Shown: positions 18,801-25,850 of the stretch, in pieces
Position numbering within the stretch: position 1 is the first letter of the stretch
Layout of the letters: each line of letters starts with the position of its first letter
Source: a virus
Reading direction: 5' to 3' (one strand)
Virus record (IMG/VR): IMGVR_UViG_3300030329_002034
Span: 1 to 39,564 of that record
Length of the DNA: 39,564 bases
Position numbers and translations under genes: made by a program
Notes under the pieces: generated by a model
The model's database searches: none
Told to the model about the DNA's origin: nothing
The model's input: the letters and a program-made list of their open reading frames with translations, nothing else

Positions 18801-20373
18801 ATAAACCTCCACCCATTCCTATTCCCACTTCTCCCCAGGTCTGATATTTTTCCGGCATATCTTGTATTACAGGATACAGTGTACTTGTGGCTTGTTGATA
18901 CCCTTCTTCAAGCTGTTGCTCTCCGTACCATCTTCCCATTGGTCCTCCGAATCGTGTAACAGGATCTGTAACTAGTTTTGCTACTCTAAACGGAAGGCTT
19001 ATAGGTAATCCAAGATAAGAGATCTTACGTAACGAATTGGCAATCGCGCCCAAACTTCTGCTTAGATAAGGTGCTGTAAGGGCCAACAGCGCCATTGAAC
19101 CTTGAATTAAAGGCGATGATTCTTCAGATAAGCCTTTAGGTCCTATCAATTTACTAACATCCAATCCACTATATCCTTGCATAGTATAAGGATTCATTGG
19201 GGCCATGTTTAATGACGCATCACGGGCTTGTTGATAAGCCAAAAACTTTTCCAATGCACCTGTTTCTTTCTGCCATTCTTCGCTAAATGGCTTAGGCTTT
19301 CCTTCAAGTTGCCATAAGGGAGGACCAAAATCTAATGCAGGATTGTCAGGTACATGAGGATATTTAATACCCATAGGATCTTCTTTTCTCCACATCTCTC
19401 TTATTTGATTTTCAGATAATGAAGGACCAACAATTTTTTGCCACCAGCTTACCTCTTCCCATTCTTCAGCGGTTGGGTTTCTATTATTTTCTAATTGAAA
19501 TTTTTTATATATATCAGGGGCTTCAAGTCTTCCCCATACAGGAACAAGGGCATCACGCATGCGAGTAGAAATATGATCTATCTGCTTTGGAAACATTCCA
19601 TTGTGAATAGTATAATATATCTGAGAGACAGGATTCTGTCCTTCATGTTTACTATTACTAATATTTACATCATTTCCTTCTACAGCATTTTTAAAATTAG
19701 TAAATGGAGTAATATATTCTTCAGGTATAAGCCGACCTGCCGATTCTGTATCGAATAAAAAGTCATATACTTCCTTGATGCCTTCAAATCCCACAACAAC
19801 TGTATCGTCTTTCCAATTACGAGACTGAATAAACTTTGTCATTGCATCTAAATGACCTACAATCTTCTCCCTATCCGATGCAGTCTCATACTTTAATGAG
19901 AACCCGTCACCTACAGGTATACTATCGGGAACTTTGTATCCATTCCAAAGTACTGTAGTTTTTTCTAATGTATCCAGAAACTTTGAATCAAATATAATCC
20001 TATCACTTTTCTTCATTCCTCCTAATGAATCTACTTCATTCTCAAATCTTTCTATCTCAGGGGCAAGTTTTTTATGATCTGTTACCTTTAGGCTTCCCTC
20101 AGGCAAGTTATACGCTGGAGCAACAATACTATTAGCGTAGTCATCAAAGTACTGTGACATGTTTTTTGTCATGTCTCCGGGTAAACTATTTCCATTATGA
20201 AGAAAGGTAGGCTGGGAAGGTTGAGGTAGGTTACTATCTATAGATTCTCCGGGCAAAAGCATATTATCGGCTTTTGGAAACTCTAGGTTTTTCTCTCGTT
20301 TTTTTGGTGTAGGAAGTACAGGTCCATACTTTGCCCACTCAGAAAAATCTGGAAAGGATCTTGGGAATACCAT
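9871..20373 (-). CDS. giant 3500-residue polyvalent virion protein with zincin motif
   Basis: One uninterrupted frame of 3500 codons, about 27% of the window. Visible parts: hydrophobic segments near residues 420-460 and 520-545; a charged coiled coil at roughly 690-780; a metallopeptidase-type HETTH at 936-940 (VIHETTHIFDNF) fitting HEXXH zincins; a long region without recognised domains; and at about 2840-3100 a block (WNIPRSVMSSIDLSGLLRQGG, later NGVFWSARLFVSRYQVPLS) like the C-terminal large-polyvalent-protein-associated domain (LPD38-type) of phage mega-proteins, with a hydrophobic segment near 3065. It is coupled to its upstream gene by a TAATG overlap. Likely packaged in the head and ejected with DNA, with the protease acting on cell wall or host proteins or on itself. 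Length equals that given for the N4 virion RNA polymerase, but no polymerase motifs were found. Confidence 0.75.
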   Translation of the reverse strand: MVFPRSFPDFSEWAKYGPVLPTPKKREKNLEFPKADNMLLPGESIDSNLPQPSQPTFLHNGNSLPGDMTKNMSQYFDDYANSIVAPAYNLPEGSLKVTDHKKLAPEIERFENEVDSLGGMKKSDRIIFDSKFLDTLEKTTVLWNGYKVPDSIPVGDGFSLKYETASDREKIVGHLDAMTKFIQSRNWKDDTVVVGFEGIKEVYDFLFDTESAGRLIPEEYITPFTNFKNAVEGNDVNISNSKHEGQNPVSQIYYTIHNGMFPKQIDHISTRMRDALVPVWGRLEAPDIYKKFQLENNRNPTAEEWEEVSWWQKIVGPSLSENQIREMWRKEDPMGIKYPHVPDNPALDFGPPLWQLEGKPKPFSEEWQKETGALEKFLAYQQARDASLNMAPMNPYTMQGYSGLDVSKLIGPKGLSEESSPLIQGSMALLALTAPYLSRSLGAIANSLRKISYLGLPISLPFRVAKLVTDPVTRFGGPMGRWYGEQQLEEGYQQATSTLYPVIQDMPEKYQTWGEVGIGMGGGLYRGVPIGIMLGRFRNTDLVKAFRPEIEAYRKLNNKFTPEALNKAIDKIRIVGDGYETKTPEQREHLRNALVKADPLGGDVELATQLLLKPELVDLDLRDRAMVTYLMNIDVNKNVIHKNVDRLLETTRKRWDRVNFAKLRTWGDKEATTREVTIGTVAEQQEKIAKRLRTEKNPHFTRLEKDLEKVTKEIEAKDTEITNSHKTGYYESFDREYPNYINKSSSKNEIKKDTAILKDLNKQRKKIQKEIDAYTKVSLPRQVGHWLDHYKNVPFRIDTPEDVAKYIGEVYGDEAGKLTLPFLKDMEVAINDIHEQLLGIPDGKGFGRLFDNIQILDQDARERFFKRTGGERFDIKQVEAYSGDMPTPYPVSRFTNKEEATSRLLQQFGLIRKFVSINIDPKSKTDPQVVADTVIHETTHIFDNFIKHAISPEAYRGHMDPIMRWWIDNIGIRQDKHKGIARAFDSRDIFKARNNYEATDVWAIGDRKLTDEQTEAIRKLLTDAEAEALPEIIVRWQKNKGKLLTGYSNSELGTYLDIITKAIGTTLRKVNLSGSNLDFVTNLGDQVTNADINKIPGSNILRWFLDPAEGFPKDYDLLNAERGAKHLDPSSPGSLNSHQFLDDFEYKRINSESNKHELWVATATNSQLRRFKEVIRLGKPINDFNAEDFLEDIGLGALGNNTLSKQGDEIMSRFWAEYIDPENPPITSVLTEGEIQYRGVDVSSDKFLRSQRISDLFAQFGSQESLAKRITKLHSWQGRRPDPDLDPEVTKNLIKGMQIENDSITRARDILLQRFRYTRSPFQGLRDPNIDEVLNPQPRTNPILQIEQYSPDELMKLRGPSRMGFYGGVLEPVPLTRKQIEWYTGPIGRFDVSLFMKRVGLKELPYDIGGYDVPRPGDLDPINWLELAKRTDRWLSSDPGGTTPILDIFGTTDIPTGPFDPINLKPGGKTMGVEIFLRDLLNDEVTRDTLIRTGQKDIHTQEFELMVKMQNILRLINIYTNRRLDDIVKNEGIVDDTVAGAWIKKFSDNRDSSGIYSAIVDANNWRLEDGSLKATLWWNNSNAAKYIGFTADQDMATLNSVFGDGVFFHTASTWNKNFLGDLGTRYKNIQNIPRLAEARRLGFDLPELKKLVRGDSGFEFTESLVQASMKALYLYNPKLYNPTKDYQAQGILHAVRLNVPNGNHIFLDSTLPVEGIKRELETPSDLEFVSDLPEPSQWAGELVSGGLEVLQQFNKHIKIRKPGELEIIGDLGAIDSFSYVDLNHNYSIRRMMDLHELGDKYDSRIDEYPWRTSHLTKGMKRDAKIHTMISTIRDWQYKFGFKGDPSLLSPQITKYGKNRHLNTTNPKEFPTIRLEGQSFESLSARERASHFIPDKDIYGNPILPLGNYHRPGLIFREDAYNIMMGSYDPEAHRVIRDYQLNPIKPTVDKFTIDPEAEQRAIRNINDAMSTQYDGYALNLENRTLLDDILNNKYNDFFDIFERSTKKAMMQAQYIIENSALGQIPIVEELRPMAGMMGNAPVRSGPEPVMNRDFSQAGAGWNIFDYVRLLESNGNDQTYEGFLVTQFQKNSGTQRTLDWHDYINKTVGHSRLSLLESILSRNDSVLDMLDMNYLRIHENTFRDLISGTQDEWTEPLDAIGQFNKFNESMKPLLENAKTTVESSAYSNWMEDLYRRFLLPEGINREVRYTDILDKFTGKNGVINGTGDWDDPINSVSMLLDHAVMFNRYVEMLMQEYGVKKGLKPSRDYVDAIDRASRMSPDEGLYSVKLLKDLDPSELQKRIAKNKHTAERNKISRMGVSHQEYPLSEEDQWAGLGIEDQIELVPKFTRNPYKNSSRMGHIREWIWNNYADANASKHGKSIAELFEGYRKWVREYHSKTKPDQTPRNYMGDFVSNEKPVGKYSEYIRNRQTSFQQKQLVQKELLLKTSLGMDNAISRAFNLERTTDYVKNSFYDNYVADLNKKGIRAGSHNSQQRYQDSSFMSRAPILFAREAEDAERMVVEGTNRYTTIDNGARPNPKSADYEDGAEEIREAYDIEKGGGFEFKRVTDPWEDAPKDKDGKSIGKLNGEDIDQLSSPLTDAQMELQKRIDILKKINEEIGDAPVESPKKAIAKSIQKVNKDYYEIEWGGEKDHVPKYVADIIKKDGAITSTGELSRQATDEIANAWRGRVTSWVSRERKLRDATQTELARKRKKPAAIFAQDPYDIKRLPIIAKAQGEAQIETTVTTPEMTKTEFYAVFKSGWDKIADISVRDNYYQAGTARRFADGLRKLVGVDADITKARAEWKRTKGQILTSGELDALEVVFGKEIIDELAKAQRSSFGNLWDFVVGVWNIPRSVMSSIDLSGLLRQGGILLAPYPKEWGASIGPALKAMLSEGNMHKVNAEMESHPLFKYFQDVGELYFARDTLYEREEAFISGIANKIPGISHSSRFHATFLNALRFKSMLAAYKKMISEGYKHDTPKMNVNVKQYAKFVNYATGRGDLGKIKIFGRETGFDLNKIAPVTNGVFWSARLFVSRYQVPLSILMAHNAGAKWARNTIIFDLVKTSALIGMVIGIMKAGGADVQDDPESTDFGKGKWGPQRIDLNAGYGNIISNTWKIISGKTTNAQGDSVPVYGGRGNQLLRFLKSKTSPQFNIALDMIRGRNYYGEDIDLADPDSLRNEAGNRFVPLALQEVREAVNMPGTLLIGEGENWKNESVGWLSLLSFVGGGSNSYHTKEDLSEAVFGRGYNQLWPYERKIISAGIEMGGQYQPDKWTMLLSEQEYLEFQALKKLGEQYEASIKAPRTETRKQLIRQVSDEFFEIRRDFRKQNDMIYKLQARENNWDIDNDERQDIIYHAPNEDPNIAIAWTRYKQIAREYEAAGEGEQLRVRGEAGIWARFEEEVAPNVSELQLNYLYANINYKAIPEEILKHKDLYDAISTLGRFVKSEEARNIIDKVHAQDYPEGVTPNEAPDRYRFNQPRIEAIEQRYPEIADPNALQ

Positions 20374-20696
20374 TAGAAGAATAACCTACGGGTGCGAGGA
20401 TTAAGCCTCGACGCCTGAGAGTACTGCCTTCCTAATTGGGTAAACCTTTCTGTAAATGGAAACTCCTGCTGTAAATAATCTGTAAACTGGAAAGTAGGAG
20501 CATCTCCTCTTAGAGCTTGCTCTCCAAGTTTTCCGTAAAAACCTTGCATAGCTTGTTGATACACATCTTCCGCCTGCCTTCTTCTTGCAGGAGTATCAAG
20601 TAGGTTTCTACGTGAAATATCTCCAAAGAATGCTGTACGGGTATCTCCTTCTAGGAAATCCTTAAACTTATCTGAATAGTTAAAGTTAATTGCCAT
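20373..20696 (-). CDS. small protein before the giant gene, unknown
   Basis: 107 residues from the ATG at 20696. This start was chosen over an upstream in-frame one because it overlaps the preceding stop codon by one base (TAATG), the same junction used across the late block. Helical, aromatic- and Gln/Arg-rich (MAINFNYSDKFKDFLEGDTR, FQFTDYLQQEFPFTERFTQL) with a basic tail. Both ends overlap neighbours by one base, so its product is made in step with the giant protein. It could be a small internal virion protein or a chaperone for the giant protein. Not recognised by family. Confidence 0.55.
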   Translation of the reverse strand: MAINFNYSDKFKDFLEGDTRTAFFGDISRRNLLDTPARRRQAEDVYQQAMQGFYGKLGEQALRGDAPTFQFTDYLQQEFPFTERFTQLGRQYSQASRLNPRTRRLFF

Positions 20697-22345
20697 TATA
20701 ATCCCCACCTTCCTGACGCCCAATTAAGGAAATTAGGTCTAAGTTCACCTGAATCAATACCTGGAGGACCTCCTCCTCCGGCTCGTACATAATCTGCAAA
20801 TATATCTTCTCTTGTAGGTCTTCCTCCCGGAAAAAATGCCTGCGCCGCTATAGGAGAATACATACCTGATTGAGCCGCCGAAAGCAGATCCAGTGCACGT
20901 TGAGTTGCTTCTGCGGTTTCCGGGGCGACATAGCCACTACCCAATGCACTTCCGGCATCTGCAAAATCCATGTTCCTTAATGTTCCAAACTGCTGTAAGG
21001 CTTGTGCTCCCATTTGAGGTACATCAGTTGCTCCTACGTAATCTGCAAAGGTTCTAGGCCCTACCCTTCCTTCCATTCTAGGATCAATTCCTCCCGGCAA
21101 ACCCCTATGTCCTAAAAGAGTACCCGCCTGATATGTTGAATAATAAGGATTGAGTTTACTTTCCATATATCTTTGGAATGCCCCTCCGGGAAGGTTTCCA
21201 TATTTATCTGTAAGGGCATCTCTAAAACCAGCTAAAGGAGATAATTCTTCTGTTCTGTAACGATAACGAGCCTCTCTCGCTAATTCTTCAGGAGATTGAC
21301 CTCTATCGTATACTCTATCATATAGTGTTTGTTCTCCTCCCCTCTCGTCCATCACTGTTGGTACTTCTGGGGTAAGATCAGCAGGTAAGCCCGGAGCTGT
21401 CAATTGACCTGTTCCACTAGGTCGTACAGTACCTCCGAGATCTCCGGTATCGACAGCCTGTTGCCATGTTGCTTTTTGCTCAGGCATTAAACCAGCCCAC
21501 TGATGTAATGCCATCATTAGTTTTTCGGCATAAGTATAAGGTCTGTTTATTCGTTCTCCGGTTGGACTAATTTCATCCTTACCCATATCGAACATGTCAG
21601 GATTTGTTAGCATCCAATTTCTTGCAAATGCCATTTGAGCGGGAGTCATAGGAGGAAGTTCAGATTCAGGTGAAAATTGAATTTTCCGTTGTTCTATTTT
21701 AGGTGAATCAGGATTGACATTAGTGCCTCCTCCTCCACCTCCAGGTGGGGTAACCAATGGAGGTTTACCTCCTTCATCGGCGAAGTGAAATCCTGGGTTA
21801 AAATTCTGTATAAAATCTTGAAATTCTAAATCACTACTCTGTCCACCCCGACCTAACGCTTGTCTCGGATCAAAAGATGTGTCGTCTGCACCTGCATCTG
21901 TTTCTGTTATTTCCCCGGAGGTAGGGGGAGTCATTATACGATCTCTAAGGGCAGTTATTAAATCTGCTCTGGCTTGACCTATCTCAGATCCGGCAAGAGC
22001 CGAAGGATCTGATGTTATGGATTGAGCCATGCCGGAACTTATAACAGGCAACAGTCTGCCTGCGTATACCTGAGGACCCCATGTTCTGGATGAATCAGGA
22101 TAACCCTTTCTCTGAAGTTCTTCAGGGCCACCTTCTGACCTGTCAGTACCTATCCAGGTTTGCCATTGTTTATCATTTAATTCTTTTGTACTATAAGTAA
22201 CCGCCGTATCACCGAACATCGCTTTCAGCGTTGCTTCGGCTTCTTCTTTATTTTGTGCTTCTACTCTTACTGTTTTAGCAAAACGCCCGGCGGTTGGAGT
22301 TGTTTCATCCTGTCCAAATCTTATAGTTACATCAAAAAACGCCAT
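20696..22345 (-). CDS. virion-associated protein, unknown
   Basis: 549 residues, Pro/Gly/Arg-rich. The first ~55 residues form a compact beta-alpha unit (MAFFDVTIRFGQDE...KTVRVEAQNKEEAEATLKAMFG). A Gly/Pro-rich linker with a GGGGGGTN run is near residue 210, followed by helical segments with repeated 'YR'/'DRGQSPEELAREARYRYR' sequence. No catalytic motif, membrane segment or signal peptide. It lies between the portal and the small gene preceding the giant protein, and starts at the base where the portal stop begins. Probably an internal head or ejection protein, or a portal-associated protein. This is inferred from position only. Confidence 0.5.
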   Translation of the reverse strand: MAFFDVTIRFGQDETTPTAGRFAKTVRVEAQNKEEAEATLKAMFGDTAVTYSTKELNDKQWQTWIGTDRSEGGPEELQRKGYPDSSRTWGPQVYAGRLLPVISSGMAQSITSDPSALAGSEIGQARADLITALRDRIMTPPTSGEITETDAGADDTSFDPRQALGRGGQSSDLEFQDFIQNFNPGFHFADEGGKPPLVTPPGGGGGGTNVNPDSPKIEQRKIQFSPESELPPMTPAQMAFARNWMLTNPDMFDMGKDEISPTGERINRPYTYAEKLMMALHQWAGLMPEQKATWQQAVDTGDLGGTVRPSGTGQLTAPGLPADLTPEVPTVMDERGGEQTLYDRVYDRGQSPEELAREARYRYRTEELSPLAGFRDALTDKYGNLPGGAFQRYMESKLNPYYSTYQAGTLLGHRGLPGGIDPRMEGRVGPRTFADYVGATDVPQMGAQALQQFGTLRNMDFADAGSALGSGYVAPETAEATQRALDLLSAAQSGMYSPIAAQAFFPGGRPTREDIFADYVRAGGGGPPGIDSGELRPNFLNWASGRWGL

Positions 22346-24222
22346 TATATATTCCTTATTATTCCCAAATTCGCGAGTCTTTGGTCGATGTCCGTTCTCG
22401 GCCCTGGAGATCCAGGATTACCTACGGGTGGTTGATTAGGAGGACCTGTCGGTGAAAATCCTTGAGCCGCCGAAGATACAGCCCCACCAGGTACACCAAG
22501 ACTAGCCGGACCTTCAGGTGACGGAGCTCCCTGAGGTGCGGGTGGTTGTTGTTGCATCTGCTGAGTTGCCATCTGCAACTGTTGGAATTGCAAGTCCTGT
22601 GCGGCTTCCTGCTGTTGTTCCTGTTTGAGGGTTTTTCTTAATAAATCTATATAAATAAGAGCCTTCTCAGACTCTCCTGTCTGCATAAGACCTTCTATAA
22701 GTGTTACTAACATAGCCTTAGGTTCTGTCGTATGAGCTGATTGCGCGGATATAGCATTTTTAAACTGATCCACATCTTCTATTTGTAGTATATTTTCCCA
22801 TATCCACTCATCTGGCGCAAGTGGACTAGGTCCTTCTCTCATCATTTGTGCCATAGAAATTAGTTGAGGATCGTCTTGAGGCAGTCTTACCCCAAACTTT
22901 ATATCCAATGCACCTCCATTCTCTATATCGGCGGGTTTTATCTCTTGGTGAAAGAAGTTTGATAGCTCATTATGTCTACCTCTGACTGTAACCGCAGAGT
23001 AATCTCCTGTTTCATACTGCATTGTAATAAGATTTGCTATTTGTACGTAGCATGATGACTGAGCTTTTACTCTTGGTTCTATCTGATGTGCAGAACCTTC
23101 CTGTAATATCTTAGCGGCGAACCCTGAAATCGCAAACGGCAGTTCACCATAGCTGACATTCGATAGTCCACCCCTCTGTATCTCTCCCGATACCATACTT
23201 ATATACTCATTGGTATTAATTGGCATGGTTACTTCATCGAGAAGCTGGATATCCGTACCCGCAGGCAAAGGGATCTCACTTCCGTCTTTCCAGGGGTCTG
23301 AATCCAGTGTAGTTGAGCCATCCGGTGACGTTATTTTATAAGGTCTTCTTACAGCCCTCTGCACAAGTGTCTTATATGCACTCATTGAGAAGTTAAAGTC
23401 CTTAAATAGCTTACGATTCTGCGCAAATATGGACTCTCCGTAGTCTTTTGCAGTATCATCACCCGATGCTTCGTCTTGTAGCCAGGGCGCAGGACCGACA
23501 GCTCCTAAAAATACAGGTGCGCAGGGCTTTCCATCCATATCAACTATATTATGCTTAAGAGAAGGCTTAACTATTTGAGGTTCACGGGAGTCTGCAACGA
23601 TTATATGCTCTTCCCTTGAGTAATAATCCCAAATATCAATGCCTCTATCGTCATCTATCTGTGTTGCGGGCTCGACATCCTTGTTATATGTAGCTTTAAT
23701 GGACTGTTGTGACCTTCTTGTCTTGTGCGCAAGCCATACAATTCCGTCATCGTCTAGTTCATACGCTATATGCAGTGGATCAAAGGGGGTAATATCAATA
23801 TATGTAGTACCATCAGGTCGTTTGTTCAGTACAGCGCGACCAGCGTACCACCCTCTAAGGGTAATATAGAATGCTAACTGTTCTCTTAATGCAGGCTGAC
23901 CGAGCCTTAGCATACGCTCATCTGCTAAATTCATAGATCCTATAATAAATTTTTCTTTTAAAGCTCCCGACTCCCTTGCGTCATGGGATGGAGCGAGATG
24001 TACCTTGACCGACATACTGGCTTGTGACAGATATGAAACTATTTTGTCTGCTAATATTCTTGGAGCATTTGATGTATAGGATTGATATCCCTCTCCCGCA
24101 TCGAAGTCATTCATTCGATAAAGACTATAATCTTCTTCCATTCGGGATCTTCTTGTCGTAAAACCTGGAGTGTTGTATGTATCCTTGATATGTTCTACTA
24201 ATCTATTTGCTCTTTCTGACAT
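22345..24222 (-). CDS. portal protein
   Basis: 625 residues; forms the dodecameric ring through which DNA enters and leaves the head. The N-terminal half has the portal pattern: an initial helix (ANRLVEHIKDTY), DYSLYRMNDF, ...SNAPRILADKIVSYLSQASMSV (stem-side helix), FYITLRGWYAGRAVLN, and ITPFDPLHIAYELDDDG followed by a WLAHKTRRS segment. Residues about 500-625 are Gln/Pro/Gly-rich and probably disordered. It follows the terminase stop codon without a gap (TAAATG), the usual terminase-portal order. Length fits podovirus-type portals, which often have extended C-termini. The assignment rests on pattern and synteny. Confidence 0.85.
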   Translation of the reverse strand: MSERANRLVEHIKDTYNTPGFTTRRSRMEEDYSLYRMNDFDAGEGYQSYTSNAPRILADKIVSYLSQASMSVKVHLAPSHDARESGALKEKFIIGSMNLADERMLRLGQPALREQLAFYITLRGWYAGRAVLNKRPDGTTYIDITPFDPLHIAYELDDDGIVWLAHKTRRSQQSIKATYNKDVEPATQIDDDRGIDIWDYYSREEHIIVADSREPQIVKPSLKHNIVDMDGKPCAPVFLGAVGPAPWLQDEASGDDTAKDYGESIFAQNRKLFKDFNFSMSAYKTLVQRAVRRPYKITSPDGSTTLDSDPWKDGSEIPLPAGTDIQLLDEVTMPINTNEYISMVSGEIQRGGLSNVSYGELPFAISGFAAKILQEGSAHQIEPRVKAQSSCYVQIANLITMQYETGDYSAVTVRGRHNELSNFFHQEIKPADIENGGALDIKFGVRLPQDDPQLISMAQMMREGPSPLAPDEWIWENILQIEDVDQFKNAISAQSAHTTEPKAMLVTLIEGLMQTGESEKALIYIDLLRKTLKQEQQQEAAQDLQFQQLQMATQQMQQQPPAPQGAPSPEGPASLGVPGGAVSSAAQGFSPTGPPNQPPVGNPGSPGPRTDIDQRLANLGIIRNI

Positions 24223-25650
24223 TTACCATCTCTTTACTGAAATAATTTTACTTGACAGTGACGCTCTGGCATATCCAAAGTTTATCACAAGTCCATACGT
24301 TATAGCTTTAACCCCATGATTAAAGGCATCTCTTGGAGTTTTTCCGATAGTGTTTCCCTCTCTGTCGGTCTTCCATGAATACACATGGACCTGATCGTCA
24401 AAAGGATTTGTTCCTCCACCTAACTCTGATATTACACCACGACATCGGGGGTTGAATACCATGTAAGGCATACCATTTTCAAGATTTGTTTTCAAAAATG
24501 TATTAAATCTTTCTATACCATCCGTAATTCCGACTCTTTGGGATTGCATGTATAGTGCGGCTTTATGAAGCCATGTATCTACCGGTCTTGATTCTCCTGC
24601 GGCGTTAGCCGCAACATCTATAACACCCTGAGAAACATCCTTCCACCACTGTCGACCCTGACATATCTCTATAATATCTTCGGTTGTCTTTTCTCTTTCA
24701 AAGACTTCATCAATAACTATCACACGATTGTTTATTATCTGAACAACCATCACAGCATATGCAGATTGAGTAACCTGTGAATATCCTGGGTCTACCCATA
24801 GATGCACCGGTTCTCCTTCAATATATTCTGCTTCGGAAGTTACATGAAGGTCTGATCTAAATAAATTATGGACTAGCCCTCTGGGTGGAGCAGGCTTACC
24901 TGCAACTCGTTCATTGAACCAGTCTTCACTGTGCAAGGTTTCCAATGATTTTATTTCAGGGTCTTCTCTACCCAGAGGATAAACCCGTTTATTAGTCCAG
25001 GAGGGCAAGGAAAAGGAGACAGCACTATCATCTGGATTAAAGTATTGCCATGCTTCCCAAAGCGACGGGTACCAGCCGAGAGAACTTTCGAATGTTCCCT
25101 CAAGAAATAACCAACCACGTTTCTCTGCGATACGACCTCTGAGTCTTAGGAAACTTTCGTGGTCTATCTGTGATGCCTCACACGCTACGATCATTCGTGG
25201 TGCTTCCATCGCCAGGGATCTGTGGTCTTGTGCTGACTTTGTTTTTATAGTAAATGTTCCCGGACTATCGGTAGAGCCACACGCTACAACCATATTTCCA
25301 GGATCTATTCTCTTTGAATGGCTTACCAAGAATCCCATCCCTCCTAATATATCTAAGAGATAATTCCATTCAGCTCGTGTTCGTTCATAGTCTCTAGCAA
25401 CTAGCCATACTATATCTTTATGTTCAAAATGATCTAACTTGGAAATAATAGACAGTGCTCCAAGAAAACTCTTGCCTGCTCTTTCACCTCCAGCCACTAG
25501 CTTTATCCTAGCGGGATGGTCTAGGATCTCATCTTGTTCCCTCCATGTTCCCACGTCTACCTGTTCTAATATGGCTTTTCTATCAGTCGCTAACATAATA
25601 TATACTGGTAAAGATTGTTCCACTACACCGACAGAAACAATCCAGAGCAT
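24223..25650 (-). CDS. terL: terminase large subunit (packaging ATPase-nuclease)
   Basis: 475 residues from the ATG at 25650; an alternative ATG at 25596 (MLATDRK) would give 457, and neither has a clear ribosome binding site. The N-terminal ATPase carries an adenylate-binding region (WREQDEIL) and a variant Walker A, AGGERAGKS at residues 53-61, followed by IVWLVARDYERTRAEWNYLL and a Walker B-like segment RMIVACEAS. The C-terminal nuclease has LWVDPGYS (first acidic residue), VIVIDEVFERE, GVIDVAANAAGESRP and the FDDQVHVYSW segment. It pumps DNA into the head through the portal encoded next. First gene of the late operon, behind the promoter at 25712-25739. Its small subunit partner is encoded 3.5 kb away at 28729-29205. 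Confidence 0.9.
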   Translation of the reverse strand: MLWIVSVGVVEQSLPVYIMLATDRKAILEQVDVGTWREQDEILDHPARIKLVAGGERAGKSFLGALSIISKLDHFEHKDIVWLVARDYERTRAEWNYLLDILGGMGFLVSHSKRIDPGNMVVACGSTDSPGTFTIKTKSAQDHRSLAMEAPRMIVACEASQIDHESFLRLRGRIAEKRGWLFLEGTFESSLGWYPSLWEAWQYFNPDDSAVSFSLPSWTNKRVYPLGREDPEIKSLETLHSEDWFNERVAGKPAPPRGLVHNLFRSDLHVTSEAEYIEGEPVHLWVDPGYSQVTQSAYAVMVVQIINNRVIVIDEVFEREKTTEDIIEICQGRQWWKDVSQGVIDVAANAAGESRPVDTWLHKAALYMQSQRVGITDGIERFNTFLKTNLENGMPYMVFNPRCRGVISELGGGTNPFDDQVHVYSWKTDREGNTIGKTPRDAFNHGVKAITYGLVINFGYARASLSSKIISVKRW

Positions 25651-25711
25651 AACCCTAACGAGGGCGGAACTGCCGCCTAACCCCCGGATGTAACTCTGCC
25701 AGCACTATAAC

Positions 25712-25739
25712 ATTACACTTGTCGTACTGTCTTTGTCAA
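25712..25739 (-). promoter_or_regulatory. late operon promoter, sigma70-like
   Basis: On the minus strand: TTGACA (-35, 25739-25734), a 16-base spacer, TGTAAT (-10, 25717-25712). The -35 is consensus and the -10 has one mismatch. The start of transcription would fall about 55 bases before the terminase ATG. The short leader contains a 5-bp hairpin (GGCGG-CAGTT-CCGCC, 25680-25666). The promoter lies right beside the G-tract array, so proteins bound there could control late transcription. Confidence 0.65.
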
Positions 25740-25747
25740 ATCTGTAA

Positions 25748-25790
25748 GGGGGAAAACTAAGGGGGACCTATAGGGGGTTAAGAAAGGGGG
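25748..25790 (+). repeat. four regularly spaced G5 tracts (iteron-like)
   Basis: GGGGG occurs at 25748-25752, 25761-25765, 25773-25777 and 25786-25790, so start-to-start distances are 13, 12 and 13 bases. Each tract is preceded by A or TA. The regular spacing near one helical turn resembles iterons or a protein-binding array. Four G5 tracts with 7-8 base loops could also form a G-quadruplex on the plus strand. The array lies immediately upstream of the late promoter. Confidence 0.6.
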
Positions 25791-25797
25791 ATTATCA

Positions 25798-25838
25798 AAC
25801 AATACATACTACTATTTATAGTAGTTGTATGTATTGTT
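25798..25838. other. 41-base hairpin in the divergent control region
   Basis: AACAATACAT pairs with ATGTATTGTT (10 bp), then ACTACTA pairs with TAGTAGT (7 bp) around a TTTA loop, with a 3-base bulge on the right arm. There is no T tract on either side, so it is not a standard terminator. It sits eight bases after the last G5 tract and touches the next palindrome. An origin, replication-protein or regulator binding site is plausible. Confidence 0.6.
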
Positions 25839-25850
25839 CTCTAATTAGAG
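25839..25850. promoter_or_regulatory. perfect 12-base palindrome, possible operator
   Basis: CTCTAATTAGAG is perfectly self-complementary and directly abuts the 41-base hairpin. A dimeric DNA-binding protein is the usual reader of such a site. No function can be assigned from sequence alone. Confidence 0.4.

Noticed and set aside
9871-20373. The giant protein as an N4-type virion RNA polymerase
   Set aside because: The length is the same, but none of the T7-family polymerase motifs (palm Asp motifs, R-x3-K-x-YG helix) could be found, and the domains that are visible are of another type.
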